From: Tragulus kanchil
Taxonomy: Eukaryota; Chordata; Mammalia; Artiodactyla; Tragulidae
DNA length: 64,000 nucleotides
Reading direction: 5' to 3'
Assembly: GCA_022376925.1 (NCBI GenBank)
Contig: JAIOJX010000002.1
Location: 67,225,001-67,289,000 of the forward strand
The translations under genes and the position numbers were made by a program. The notes beneath the pieces were generated by a model. The model was not told where the DNA came from. It worked only from the letters and a program-made list of their open reading frames with translations, and searched no databases. Position 1 is the first letter of the stretch, and the number at the start of each line of letters is the position of its first letter. Shown one piece after another: positions 33,903-47,019 of this stretch.

Positions 33903-36091
33903 AAGAAATATTGTCGTTGTCATAGATCCCTGTGTTAAAAACAGTCTGATTGCTACTCTAACCCTGAAGTTTGTTATGATACTTTCACCCACTTTATCTG
34001 ATTATTGATTACCAATTTGACTCTGCCAGTTCATGATTTCAATATTTCTATTAAGATCCAAGAGCCCAGTTTCCATGAGGCATTCTCAATACAATCTATG
34101 GCTTACAATTAACATATAGTTTTTCAAAGATACTAATATTATAATCCCTTATTGTGTAGGTGAAGGAAATATCCTCTGAGTCCATACCCTAGGGGATATG
34201 GTTAAGGGTGGCTACACAGTTGGCATATAATATGTTAACTTAAATCCTTTATCTAAAATGTGCTGGGGAAATTCTAGCACTGCCAGCATTTCCCCATCAC
34301 TTGCTGCAGGCCACCACTGAGTCCAGGTTCCAATTAATCAATAGATTGAAGAAGGCACCTGACACTTCCACATGTATGAGTTAACACATTAAATTCTGCC
34401 TCCTGAATGTACTCCCATGTCAATAACTAAAACTGATGCCATCTTGTGAGTTGACCCCCTGGGTCTAAACTATTAAGGTTGGTGAAAATACAATTGTGGT
34501 TTGGACAGTGAATTTTAAATTATTATCAATAGGTTCACATACATCTTTATTAATCAAAATAGGAACCATTACAATCAACACAGTTTTGCCAATGAGAAAT
34601 AAGTTCATTTATTTCTGTAGTGTTAAAATCCATGTTTCTTTTCAGTAGTTTACAAACTCTTGGCAAGCATTTTCTGCCTCCTTCTGGTTGTAGAAGCATT
34701 TTTCCTGCAAAAAGTTGTCAAGATACTTGAAGAAGTGGTAGTAAGTTGGCGAGAGTCAGGTGAATATGGCAGATGAGGCAAAACTTCATAGCCCAATTTG
34801 TTCAACTTTTGAAGCCTTGGTTGTGTAACATGTGGCTGGGTGTTGTGATGAAGAAGAATTGGGCTGTTTCTGTTGACCGATGCTGGCTGTAGGAACTGCA
34901 TTTTTCAGTGCATCTCATCAGTTTACTGAGCATACTTCTCAGATGTAATAGTTTTGCTGGGATTCAGAAAGCTGTAGTGGGTCCCCTCAAACAGTTGACC
35001 GAGTGTTGTATAAGAAATATTGTCGTTGTCATAGATCCCTGTGTTAAAACAGTCTGATTGCTACTCTAACCCTGAAGTTTGTTATGATACTTTCACCCAC
35101 TTTATCTGATTATTGATTACCAATTTGACTCTGCCAGTTCATGATTTCAATATTTCTATTAAGATCCAAGAGCCCAGTTTCCATGAGGCATTCTCAATAC
35201 AATCTATGGCTTACAATTAACATATAGTTTTTCAAAGATACTAATATTATAATCCCTTATTGTGTAGGTGAAGGAAATATCCTCTGAGTCCATACCCTAG
35301 GGGATATGGTTAAGGGTGGCTACACAGTTGGCATATAATATGTTAACTTAAATCCTTTATCTAAAATGTGCTGGGGAAATTCTAGCACTGCCAGCATTTC
35401 CCCATCACTTGCTGCAGGCCACCACTGAGTCCAGGTTCCAATTAATCAATAGATTGAAGAAGGCACCTGACACTTCCACATGTATGAGTTAACACATTAA
35501 ATTCTGCCTCCTGAATGTACTCCCATGTCAATAACTAAAACTGATGCCATCTTGTGAGTTGACCCCCTGGGTCTAAACTATTAAGGTTGGTGAAAATACA
35601 ATTGTGGTTTGGACAGTGAATTTTAAATTATTATCAATAGGTTCACATACATCTTTATTAATCAAAATAGGAACCATTACAATCAACACAGTTTTGCCAA
35701 TGAGAAATAAGTTCATTTATTTCTGTAGTGTTAAAATCCATGTTTCTTTTCAGTAGTTTACAAACTCTTGGCAAGCATTTTCTGCCTCCTTCTGGTTGTA
35801 GAAGCATTTTTCCTGCAAAAAGTTGTCAAGATACTTGAAGAAGTGGTAGTAAGTTGGCGAGAGTCAGGTGAATATGGCAGATGAGGCAAAACTTCATAGC
35901 CCAATTTGTTCAACTTTTGAAGCCTTGGTTGTGTAACATGTGGCTGGGTGTTGTGATGAAGAAGAATTGGGCTGTTTCTGTTGACCGATGCTGGCTGTAG
36001 GAACTGCATTTTTCAGTGCATCTCATCAGTTTACTGAGCATACTTCTCAGATGTAATAGTTTTGCTGGGATTCAGAAAGCTGTAGTGGGTC
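33903..36091. repeat. Tandem duplication, offset about 1109, cutting the mariner
   Basis: Copy 1 is 33903-34983 and copy 2 is 35012-36091. Junction 34984-35011 reads like a deletion-rich version of what follows copy 2 (ctcaaacagttgacc against catcaaacagtgacc, then gtgttgtata against gttgttgtata). One A-run indel lies near the start. Confidence 0.97.
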
Positions 36092-36630
36092 AGAAGGGGC
36101 AGCAGACCATCAAACAGTGACCATGACCATTTTTTGGTGCAAGTTTGGCTTTGGGTACTGCTCTGAAGTTTTTTCTCAGTACAATCACTGAGCTGGTCAT
36201 TGCTGGTTGTTGTATAAAATCCACTTTTAGTTGCATGTCACAATCTGATCTAGAAATGGTTCATTTTTTTGCATAGAGTAAGAGAAGATGACACTTTGAA
36301 GCAACTTTTTTTTTTAAAATTTGTGGTCAGATCATGAGGCATCCACTTATTGAGTTTTTTCACCTTTCCAATTTGCTTCAAATACCGAATGATAGTAGAA
36401 TGGGTGACACTGAGTTCTTTGGCGTCTTCTTGTGTAGTTGTAAGAGGATAAGCTTTGATGTTCTTCTCAATTAATCATTGTCAACTTCTGATGGCTGTTC
36501 ACTGCACTTCTCTTCATCAAGGCTCTTGTCTCCTTTGCAAAACTTCTTTAACCACCATTTGTACATTTATTAGCAGTTTCTCAGACAAGTGCATTCTTGA
36601 TGTTGTGAGTTGTCTCTACTGCTTTATGAC
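34650..36630 (-). pseudogene. Mariner transposase remnant
   Basis: The C-terminal catalytic part is readable as an 83-codon frame at 34650-34901 and again at 35758-36009, with LLHHNTQPHVTQ and GYEVLPHLPYSPDS. In mariners the first motif is normally HDNARPH-like, so the catalytic Asp is replaced by His. A frameshift follows YSPDS. The N-terminal part, minus strand about 36150-36630, has an HTH-like region and an in-frame stop. Non-functional. Confidence 0.88.
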
Positions 36631-36755
36631 CCATTTTGAACTCAAATAAGAAAATTGCTAGAATTTGCTTTTTGTCTAAAATCAATTCCCTAGACTAAAA
36701 TAAATATAAAATAAACAGCAAGTAATAAGTAATTATCAAAAGATCATAAAATGAG

Positions 36756-37014
36756 GGGCTTCCCTGGTGGTCCAGTGGGTGAAGAGTCCGCCTTGCAGTG
36801 CAAGGGGCACTGGTTCAATCCCTGGTCCGGGAGGATCCCATGTGCCACAGAGCAGCTGGACCAGTGTGTCCAATTGCGAGCCAGCACTCTGGAGTGCTTG
36901 TGCCCAGAGCTGGTGCTCTGCAACGAGAGGTCACTACAACTGGAGGCTCACACAGGCTGAAGAATATAGATGGAGGAAAATTTAAAAAACACACACACAC
37001 ACAATTTTAAAAAG
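36756..37014 (+). mobile_element. New-type CHR-derived SINE, locus 4, inside mariner
   Basis: Perfect 12-bp target-site duplication tcataaaatgag at 36744-36755 and 37015-37026. It has intact-looking box regions (gtggtccagtgggtgaagag; ggttcaatccctgg) and a tail with a short CA repeat. Because it interrupts the mariner, it is younger. Several 60-70 codon frames here are SINE shadows. Confidence 0.9.
36989..37003. repeat. (CA)n microsatellite in the SINE tail
   Basis: About seven CA units within the A-rich tail of the nested SINE. Confidence 0.8.
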
Positions 37015-37199
37015 TCATAAAATGAGAGATATGCTCATTAAAATGATGCATCACATAACCACATTTACTTAAGAATGTATTCCAATATCAAACATCAAAA
37101 TTCAACAATGCAAAACCACATTTACTTTTGCACTAACTTAAGTGCTTAGAAACTAGTCCTGTACACGCTCCAGAGTTCTCCTTACATGAATGTGCCACT

Positions 37200-37560
37200 C
37201 ACTCAGGTCTTAAATTTTTCAACCTGTGCAATGTTGGACCTACTGGGAATGAGGGGCAGCGAGGGCACAACCTGTAAAAATCAGCATGTCCTTATAAGTC
37301 ACTCACAGGCCTGACCAATTAGTCTACCATGTGTAATCCCCCGTGAGCTTTTCCCTTTCACCAACTGGATGTTGACACTGAGGGTGGCCTTGGAGTTATG
37401 TGTTTCATCAGCCTGGGTCTCCAAAAGACTCCATGGAAAGAACCCCACATCACACTATTCTACCTTCCACCAGCAAGCTAGCACCACCAGTTGACTGTCA
37501 CATAAGAAAGTAACATCTGTTGTTTTTGAGCTGTTTTGTATTTCAAATCTATTGGTTATA
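37200..37560 (+). mobile_element. Old MaLR-type LTR 3' part
   Basis: ggatgttgacactgagggtg, catcagcctgggtctccaa and cataagaaagtaacatctgttg-like text resemble the 3' end of a mammalian MaLR LTR. Diverged; no partner LTR seen. Confidence 0.4.
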
Positions 37561-37935
37561 TCCATTTCCTTACTTTCAATAATACAGGGCTATTTTTGCT
37601 TTCTTTTTTCTTTTTTACTTGAAGTGTAGTTCATAAATTACTATGAAAATGGGAAATTAATATTCTTAGAATTAATGTCATAGATAGCCTGTTCTCTCAG
37701 TACTCCTACATAAATTTGTAGATATGACAATTCTAATGATAGTTAGATATTATTAGTCTGCATGCCACTTTTAGAATGTTATTTCTTCTTTCCCATTAGT
37801 ATCATAGAAACTGTAATTTTCAGCACAAGAGGGATGTGAAACATACATAGGAAACCTTTAAGGAAAATGCCACATTGACAATCCAAATGACCTGAATGGC
37901 TATCAAAAGAGATCTTTATGCAGGACAAATGTCTT

Positions 37936-40119
37936 CATTGTGGTTTTTTTCCCAAAGAGAAAAAGATATTTCATTATACAAAACATTATCAACATATATT
38001 GCACACAAACAACTATACATCATAAGTACTTTTTTTTCTCTTCCTTAATGCAAGACCAGACCACAAGGTAAGAAGAAAACACAGAAATACCTACAGTGTT
38101 CCTAAGGTTTCTTTTCAGGCAGATTAAATAACTTTGAAGTTTAGGGCCTTGCAAAACTTTTACCAAACCTCTCTTAACCACATGTAAAGTTTGTTATGCA
38201 GGTAGATCACTCTGTGAGTAGAACCTTGAGTTACTCTTTCTAGAAGAAATGACAACTCCACCTTGATATTACACTCATTATAAACAAGGACATAATGTAA
38301 ATTTGTAGATATCCTCATTTAAAATCAGCCAATCTCTTTTTATAGAATTCACTGTTTGACTTCATTACAGGTATGGTATGGTCAGTTTATTTCAGGGGGT
38401 TCCTCTAACATGCTTAATTTTATAAAAGTAGAACAGTTTTATCAGTCCTTTGTTGAAAGCCCCCTTGTCTTTCTTTTTATTTTCTTTAGAGTGTTCACTG
38501 TAAAAACAGAGGGTAGAGTAGAAAATGACCTGTCAGGAAGCTGTGGGTTCATATCCTACCTCTCCACTTGCTATGTATTCCTAAGTAAACAACTGACCAT
38601 CCTAAACCTTGTTTTTTCACAATCTCAAAATGAAAGTCTCTTAGGGTCGTGCTGAGGAGGTAATATGTATAAAGTGCCTAGTATACAGTACCTTCTTCTT
38701 TTTTTATTCTCCTTGGCTCTAGCCTGACTCTTCTTGATTAAATTAACATGATTTCTCAATGACTTGCACATCAAATCAACTTGGCAGAATTGTCATATGC
38801 TCCAGACACAATTATCACTCAGAACACTTGTCTTTTGAATCTAGTTCATGCATTATTTAGGAAGCAAGCATAATTTGATGATTAAATCAAATGGGTAGAC
38901 TTTAAATATTAAAATATATTTAAATTCACCATTTAATATCAAAGCCAGTCTGATGCTGAAATCACCTTCTAGCTCAGCAGAGACATACTTACCTGTTCAG
39001 GACCAGCAGAGGCAACATGAACAACAAATCAAATATATTTGCAAAACATTGTGGTTTTCCCAAAGAGAAAGATATTTCATTATACAAAACATTATCAACA
39101 TATATTGCACACAAACAACTATACATCATAAGTACTTTTTCTCTTCCTTAATGCAAGACCAGACCACAAGGTAAGAAGAAAACACAGAAATACCTACAGT
39201 GTTCCTAAGGTTTCTTTTCAGGCAGATTAAATAACTTTGAAGTTTAGGGCCTTGCAAAACTTTTACCAAACCTCTCTTAACCACATGTAAAGTTTGTTAT
39301 GCAGGTAGATCACTCTGTGAGTAGAACCTTGAGTTACTCTTTCTAGAAGAAATGACAACTCCACCTTGATATTACACTCATTATAAACAAGGACATAATG
39401 TAAATTTGTAGATATCCTCATTTAAAATCAGCCAATCTCTTTTTATAGAATTCACTGTTTGACTTCATTACAGGTATGGTATGGTCAGTTTATTTCAGGG
39501 GGTTCCTCTAACATGCTTAATTTTATAAAAGTAGAACAGTTTTATCAGTCCTTTGTTGAAAGCCCCCTTGTCTTTCTTTTTATTTTCTTTAGAGTGTTCA
39601 CTGTAAAAACAGAGGGTAGAGTAGAAAATGACCTGTCAGGAAGCTGTGGGTTCATATCCTACCTCTCCACTTGCTATGTATTCCTAAGTAAACAACTGAC
39701 CATCCTAAACCTTGTTTTTTCACAATCTCAAAATGAAAGTCTCTTAGGGTCGTGCTGAGGAGGTAATATGTATAAAGTGCCTAGTATACAGTACCTTCTT
39801 CTTTTTTTATTCTCCTTGGCTCTAGCCTGACTCTTCTTGATTAAATTAACATGATTTCTCAATGACTTGCACATCAAATCAACTTGGCAGAATTGTCATA
39901 TGCTCCAGACACAATTATCACTCAGAACACTTGTCTTTTGAATCTAGTTCATGCATTATTTAGGAAGCAAGCATAATTTGATGATTAAATCAAATGGGTA
40001 GACTTTAAATATTAAAATATATTTAAATTCACCATTTAATATCAAAGCCAGTCTGATGCTGAAATCACCTTCTAGCTCAGCAGAGAGACATACTTACCTG
40101 TTCAGGACCAGCAGAGGCA
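37936..40119. repeat. Tandem duplication, offset 1111 to 1103
   Basis: Copy 1 is 37936-39014 and copy 2 is 39047-40119. Copy 2 has shortened homopolymers at its start (seven Ts to four, five As to three, nine Ts to five), while copy 1 lacks GA near its end (cagcagagacata against cagcagagagacata). Confidence 0.97.
38505..38690 (+). mobile_element. MIR SINE
   Basis: gctgtgggttcatatcctac, ctccacttgctatgtattcc, aaaccttgttttttcac and gtataaagtgcctagtatac align in order with a MIR. The 99-codon frame that overlaps it has no domain. Duplicate at 39608-39793. Confidence 0.65.
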
Positions 40120-40698
40120 GGCATCACGTGTCTGAGCTAAGGATATGCTTCAATTCAATCTCTGAAGCTATAAATTGATAAAACCTCAGTGCAATCCAGC
40201 AAAAACAATGCAATGCAAATTCAGTGAAGGAGGAACTTTCTGTATAGTTTACTCAAAGCAATACACATATTTTCCATTACCTTTTCTTGTCATCTAAGTA
40301 CTTAAAACCTTTCTTCTGTATAAGATATGGAGGTATATCGAAGCCAAGCTTGAGTAGTCACCATTATATCTCCACTTTCTTATTTTCCTTTCGCTCCTCA
40401 ATTCCCTGTAAACTAGTTTTGGTACTGTCTATTTTAGTGAAGCCATTCTTAAATGTAGCATATAGTCTCCAAATTAATAGGAGCACTTTTCAGCCCTTAG
40501 TGTATTGTATCCACTAGCTGCATTTCAAACTATATGTAATTTTGAAAACTTCCATCATTACTTTCATAAACTTCTCTCACTGGTTTTTACTCTCACTTTA
40601 ACTTTCTTGATGTGTTTATAAGTCTCTCCCCCATACCCAGCTTCTTTTCATTAATTTTACCTCAGGGCTTTGATTTTAGTTCACTATTTTTCTAAATG

Positions 40699-40879
40699 GG
40701 CTTCCCTTGTAGCTCAGATGATAAAGAATTCGCTGCAATGAATTAGGCCTGGGTTCAATCCCTAGGTTAGGAAGATTCCCCAAAGAAGAGAATGGCTAAC
40801 CACTCCAGTATTCCTGGAGAAATTCACAAAGAATCTGACATGCCTGAGCGACTGTCACTTTCTTCTTCTATTCGTATAC
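40699..40879 (+). mobile_element. Bov-tA SINE
   Basis: gggcttcccttgtagctcag, ggcctgggttcaatccctag, ccactccagtattcctgg and gcctgagcgactgtcac in the normal Bov-tA order. Target duplication ttctaaatg at 40690-40698 and 40880-40888. More diverged than the new-type SINEs. Confidence 0.88.
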
Positions 40880-41778
40880 TTCTAAATGTATGTGCTCTTC
40901 TTCCTTGAACTCTTCTTGATTAAATTAACATGATTTCTCAATGACTTGCACATCAAATCAACTTGGCAGAATTGTCATATGCTCCAGACACAATTATCAC
41001 TCAGAACACTTGTCTTTTGAATCTAGTTCATGCATTATTTAGGAAGCAAGCATAATTTGATGATTAAATCAAATGGGTAGACTTTAAATATTAAAATATA
41101 TTTAAATTCACCATTTAATATCAAAGCCAGTCTGATGCTGAAATCACCTTCTAGCTCAGCAGAGAGACATACTTACCTGTTCAGGACCAGCAGAGGCAGG
41201 CATCACGTGTCTGAGCTAAGGATATGCTTCAATTCAATCTCTGAAGCTATAAATTGATAAAACCTCAGTGCAATCCAGCAAAAACAATGCAATGCAAATT
41301 CAGTGAAGGAGGAACTTTCTGTATAGTTTACTCAAAGCAATACACATATTTTCCATTACCTTTTCTTGTCATCTAAGTACTTAAAACCTTTCTTCTGTAT
41401 AAGATATGGAGGTATATCGAAGCCAAGCTTGAGTAGTCACCATTATATCTCCACTTTCTTATTTTCCTTTCGCTCCTCAATTCCCTGTAAACTAGTTTTG
41501 GTACTGTCTATTTTAGTGAAGCCATTCTTAAATGTAGCATATAGTCTCCAAATTAATAGGAGCACTTTTCAGCCCTTAGTGTATTGTATCCACTAGCTGC
41601 ATTTCAAACTATATGTAATTTTTGAAAACTTCCATCATTACTTTCATAAACTTCTCTCACTGGTTTTTACTCTCACTTTAACTTTCTTGATGTGTTTATA
41701 AGTCTCTCCCCCATACCCAGCTTCTTTTCATTAATTTTACCTCAGGGCTTTGATTTTAGTTCACTATTTTTCTAAATG

Positions 41779-41959
41779 GGCTTCCCTTGTAGCTCAGATG
41801 ATAAAGAATTCGCTGCAATGAATTAGGCCTGGGTTCAATCCCTAGGTTAGGAAGATTCCCCAAAGAAGAGAATGGCTAACCACTCCAGTATTCCTGGAGA
41901 AATTCACAAAGAATCTGACATGCCTGAGCGACTGTCACTTTCTTCTTCTATTCGTATAC
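41779..41959 (+). mobile_element. Bov-tA SINE, duplicate
   Basis: Second copy of the 40699-40879 insertion with the same flanks. Confidence 0.88.
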
Positions 41960-42659
41960 TTCTAAATGTATGTGCTCTTTCTTGAGATGAACTGTGGCCT
42001 AGTTTGAACTGTGGCCTATAGGACCACCCTGTTGATGTATCCTGTCCTACCCTCCCTACTGAAGCTTAGTAACTGTTTTTAAATGTATTAATTGTACACC
42101 TACACTTAGAAGATATATTAGGGGCCTATATTAAATACCTGTAGGCATTTCTGCCTGGTTGAGAACATTATTTCTGAGCACCACTCCTGACATACTGTTT
42201 GTGATAGGCTGTGCTTGTGGTGTTGCTAATCTCAATTTCTTGATCTGCTTTACTAACAGAACTTCCATTTATTTAGAATGTCAATGTGCCCAGCTACTAA
42301 ATCAAACACCAAAACATGGCCAATGTGACGTAAGTGAAGTCTTCTAAGGATTCTAGAAAGCATTGAATCACATCTTCCTCCTTGCTTCCCTCTTTTTCCT
42401 TTCTACCTGGAATGTAATTGAAAGCTGAAGGAAGAAGAGTTGTTTAGCTGAAGTGAGGTGGCCATAAGGATGAGCACCACAAGGGTGGTGGGTCAGAAAG
42501 ACAGAAGCAGCCTGGAAAACTATAGACACTTAACAGCTTCTGTACCAGCTCTGACTGTATTAGAATAATTTCAGTTGCAAGTAGGATAAAATATCAAAAT
42601 AATAGTGGCATAACAGGATATAAGTTCATTTCTGTTTGGTGTGAATGAAGTTGCAGTAT

Positions 42660-42810
42660 TGACAGGGGCTGATATAGTGATTCATTAATCATTAGGCACT
42701 AAGACTTCTTACGTATTATTGCTTATGACTTTGGGAATAAGAAGGGTGCTAGGTCAAATAATTCCATTATTATATCCACATTTAACTCATGAACAAGAAA
42801 GAGGACAAAA
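42660..42810 (-). mobile_element. MIR-like fragment
   Basis: attaggcactaagacttctt and ccattattatatccacattt, near aactcatgaacaagaaag, resemble the MIR 3' half in reverse. Duplicate at 43802-43952. Confidence 0.35.
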
Positions 42811-42920
42811 GGAGGACATGATGTCTCCTTGTTAAAATGCTTCACAGAAGTCACGTCGGCCACTTCTTTTCATTAATTTTACCTCAGGGCTTTGATTTTA
42901 GTTCACTATTTTTCTAAATG

Positions 42921-43101
42921 GGCTTCCCTTGTAGCTCAGATGATAAAGAATTCGCTGCAATGAATTAGGCCTGGGTTCAATCCCTAGGTTAGGAAGATTC
43001 CCCAAAGAAGAGAATGGCTAACCACTCCAGTATTCCTGGAGAAATTCACAAAGAATCTGACATGCCTGAGCGACTGTCACTTTCTTCTTCTATTCGTATA
43101 C
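42921..43101 (+). mobile_element. Bov-tA SINE, third copy
   Basis: Third copy of the same insertion, produced because two neighbouring duplications overlap here. Confidence 0.88.
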
Positions 43102-44004
43102 TTCTAAATGTATGTGCTCTTTCTTGAGATGAACTGTGGCCTAGTTTGAACTGTGGCCTATAGGACCACCCTGTTGATGTATCCTGTCCTACCCTCCCTA
43201 CTGAAGCTTAGTAACTGTTTTTAAATGTATTAATTGTACACCTACACTTAGAAGATATATTAGGGGCCTATATTAAATACCTGTAGGCATTTCTGCCTGG
43301 TTGAGAACATTATTTCTGAGCACCACTCCTGACATACTGTTTGTGATAGGCTGTGCTTGTGGTGTTGCTAATCTCAATTTCTTGATCTGCTTTACTAACA
43401 GAACTTCCATTTATTTAGAATGTCAATGTGCCCAGCTACTAAATCAAACACCAAAACATGGCCAATGTGACGTAAGTGAAGTCTTCTAAGGATTCTAGAA
43501 AGCATTGAATCACATCTTCCTCCTTGCTTCCCTCTTTTTCCTTTCTACCTGGAATGTAATTGAAAGCTGAAGGAAGAAGAGTTGTTTAGCTGAAGTGAGG
43601 TGGCCATAAGGATGAGCACCACAAGGGTGGTGGGTCAGAAAGACAGAAGCAGCCTGGAAAACTATAGACACTTAACAGCTTCTGTACCAGCTCTGACTGT
43701 ATTAGAATAATTTCAGTTGCAAGTAGGATAAAATATCAAAATAATAGTGGCATAACAGGATATAAGTTCATTTCTGTTTGGTGTGAATGAAGTTGCAGTA
43801 TTGACAGGGGCTGATATAGTGATTCATTAATCATTAGGCACTAAGACTTCTTATGTATTATTGCTTATGACTTTGGGAATAAGAAGGGTGCTAGGTCAAA
43901 TAATTCCATTATTATATCCACATTTAACTCATGAACAAGAAAGAGGACAAAAGGAGGACATGATGTCTCCTTGTTAAAATGCTTCACAGAAGTCACGTCG
44001 GCCA

Positions 44005-44597
44005 CTTCTATTCAGATTCCTCAGCCAGAAATTAATCATACAGTAACTGCAAAGTAGCCAGGTATTCAGCTAAAAATCATGAATGCTGTGGCAAAGGTAG
44101 AAGGTGATGGAGACGGGAGTCAGTAACTAGATGTTTCTCCCCTAATTGCTCATCTTTGACTTTTTGATATGTCAAAAAAATTCCCCATTAAACTAAAAGT
44201 TACAATTCAATTACATAAAGTCAAAAGCATGCCTTAATTAATTCAGAATTTGGATCCTAAATGAGCCCACTAAGAGTAACAGAAGATAAAATATGGAATT
44301 GACTAAAGGAAGAAAGTGGTGAACTGAAGAAAAGGACTCACATACTGAATGCCAGAAAACTGGTGGTGATCATTCTGTGGAATTAGGTCAAAGTGTTATC
44401 TATTGCATTTTAGGGGGTAAACCACATCAATCCCCATAATGTTATGAAAAATGATAGGACTGCTCAGACTGCAGTAGGGTATGGGTTACCTGTTGCCACT
44501 ATCATCAGATGGAAGGAAAAATTGTTTTCATTATTTATTGCTATAGAATAAACTATTCCAACACTAAATGGTTACAAACAGTAATTATTACTGCTAT
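44005..44597. other. Unassigned single-copy DNA
   Basis: Not duplicated, AT-rich, no gene or family recognised. Confidence 0.45.
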
Positions 44598-46786
44598 AGT
44601 TCTTATGGGACTTATGGAATGACTGGGCTCAGCTAGGTGATTTTCCTATAGGGTCGTACATGTAATTGCATGTCAAAATATGCTGACTGGTCTGGACATT
44701 CCAGAAGACTTTCTTCCTTCCATGTCTGATGCTTTATCTAGGATAACTGGGGGACTGTGGATCTCTCTCTCTCTCCCTGCAGCCACTTCTAATGGCTAAA
44801 TTGGACTTCCTCACCGCATGACTATCTCAAGGTGGTCATGCTTCTTATACAGTTGTTGACTATCCACAGACTGAGTGTATGAGAGACCTAGCTCAAAGTT
44901 ACTAGACTTCTTATAATCTACCCATTGCTTCCATGACATTCTGTAGTCAAATGTGAATTACAGGGTCGACCTAGAGCCAGAGAGTGGGGACTACACAAGT
45001 TTGAGAATAGCAGGAAGCATGCTTCATAACAGTTGTGGTGCTTTCTTTGGAAAGAGAATGCAAACCTGCTGAGAGAGTTGCTTTAGGCCTGTGTCCTAAA
45101 ATCTAAACTGCATGCTGAATTTAGATTCTGAAAGACTGTTGAAAAAATTGTTCTTACATTCTAAACAAAGTCTATGGCTGTGTCATCCTTAGGAAGAGCA
45201 AAGACTAACCCAAGCAACTCTTCTTAAGAGTCCTCAAACACAGGTTTTGAATTTGAAGGAAAAGATGGGATTAATACTGTGGTCATCCAAACAGAGGCTG
45301 TTTTAAATTTAAATTACACAATCCTGAAGGCTCAATTTATGTACTAGTATGGGACAATGCCTAACACAGACCCTCAAGTTGGGTAGCTATGTCCTGGTTT
45401 GCATGGGATAGTTATGGTTCACACACATGGTCCTAGTATAATCAATTATATAATCTTCACCCTTAAATTGGCCAATTAAATGATAATGTATATGTTTACC
45501 CTATTGTTAAGTAACAAAACACGAGATGCAGAATAGTGTTTGTGTTAGTGTGTGTAATATGACTTACTCAAAACCACACAAATTGAAATTGAAATTTAAA
45601 AAAGTTATGGCCAACATTTTAGACAAACTCATGAAAACAAACATGTTTGAGAAATAGGATACTTTACAAATGATAACAGTGGATGCCTGATAGGAAAATC
45701 AGTTCTTATGGTTGAATGACTGGGCTCAGCTAGGTGATTTTCCTATAGGGTCGTACATGTAATTGCATGTCAAAATATGCTGACTGGTCTGGACATTCCA
45801 GAAGACTTTCTTCCTTCCATGTCTGATGCTTTATCTAGGATAACTGGGGGACTGTGGATCTCTCTCTCTCTCCCTGCAGCCACTTCTAATGGCTAAATTG
45901 GACTTCCTCACCGCATGACTATCTCAAGGTGGTCATGCTTCTTATACAGTTGTTGACTATCCACAGACTGAGTGTATGAGAGACCTAGCTCAAAGTTACT
46001 AGACTTCTTATAATCTACCCATTGCTTCCATGACATTCTGTAGTCAAATGTGAATTACAGGGTCGACCTAGAGCCAGAGAGTGGGGACTACACAAGTTTG
46101 AGAATAGCAGGAAGCATGCTTCATAACAGTTGTGGTGCTTTCTTTGGAAAGAGAATGCAAACCTGCTGAGAGAGTTGCTTTAGGCCTGTGTCCTAAAATC
46201 TAAACTGCATGCTGAATTTAGATTCTGAAAGACTGTTGAAAAAATTGTTCTTACATTCTAAACAAAGTCTATGGCTGTGTCATCCTTAGGAAGAGCAAAG
46301 ACTAACCCAAGCAACTCTTCTTAAGAGTCCTCAAACACAGGTTTTGAATTTGAAGGAAAAGATGGGATTAATACTGTGGTCATCCAAACAGAGGCTGTTT
46401 TAAATTTAAATTACACAATCCTGAAGGCTCAATTTATGTACTAGTATGGGACAATGCCTAACACAGACCCTCAAGTTGGGTAGCTATGTCCTGGTTTGCA
46501 TGGGATAGTTATGGTTCACACACATGGTCCTAGTATAATCAATTATATAATCTTCACCCTTAAATTGGCCAATTAAATGATAATGTATATGTTTACCCTA
46601 TTGTTAAGTAACAAAACACGAGATGCAGAATAGTGTTTGTGTTAGTGTGTGTAATATGACTTACTCAAAACCACACAAATTGAAATTGAAATTTAAAAAA
46701 GTTATGGCCAACATTTTAGACAAACTCATGAAAACAAACATGTTTGAGAAATAGGATACTTTACAAATGATAACAGTGGATGCCTG
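44598..46786. repeat. Tandem duplication, offset 1103 to 1097
   Basis: Copy 1 is 44598-45689 and copy 2 is 45701-46786. Copy 2 lacks 6 bases within its first 20 (agttcttatgg then a gap). The end of copy 1 is degraded (cctgataggaaaatc against cctgtagatcagaagcagg). Confidence 0.97.
44610..45000. mobile_element. Old MER/LTR-type repeat remnant
   Basis: gactgggctcagctaggtga, ccttccatgtctgatgc, ggatctctctctctctccctgc and gactatctcaaggtggtcat follow a common mammalian repeat whose consensus has tgggctcagctgggcggtt. Family not fixed. Duplicate at about 45711-46097. Confidence 0.4.
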
Positions 46787-47019
46787 TAGATCAGAAGCAG
46801 GAATCCTCCAATCCTGTGTCTGGAAGACAAGGGTGGGAAACACTTTTCTCTGTAAACTCATGTGCCCTATTAGAATTTTGTGCCTTATCCATGTATTACC
46901 TCTTTGTAAGAGCAATTTAAAACAACAAAATTCATTTTCAATATAATGTGGGTCATGCCATGAGAGAGCTGTTAGCATATTAGCTTCCATCTACTGGGTT
47001 CTTGCTCGCGAGGCACAAA

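Larger units (their letters stand above)
34473..37141 (-). mobile_element. Mariner DNA transposon, Hsmar1/BTMAR1 type
   Basis: The left end ttaaggttggtgaaaata and the reverse complement of the right end, ttaagttagtgcaaaagta, are matching terminal inverted repeats of the Hsmar1 type, next to a TA at 34471-34472. The interior is minus-strand transposase. The apparent span is 2669 bp; subtracting the 1.1-kb duplication and the nested SINE with its target site leaves about 1290 bp, the usual mariner length. It is inactive. Confidence 0.9.
39830..41979. repeat. Tandem duplication, offset about 1080
   Basis: Copy 1 is 39830-40899 and copy 2 is 40909-41979, with one T-run indel (gtaattttgaaaac against gtaatttttgaaaac). 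It overlaps the preceding unit, so 39830-40119 is present three times (first at about 38727). Confidence 0.97.
41721..44009. repeat. Tandem duplication, offset 1142, with one SNP
   Basis: Copy 1 is 41721-42862 and copy 2 is 42863-44004, joined through the microhomology cttct with no extra bases. The only difference I found is C at 42712 against T at 43854, inside a CpG. A lone CpG transition fits two haplotypes better than sequencing noise. Confidence 0.97.
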
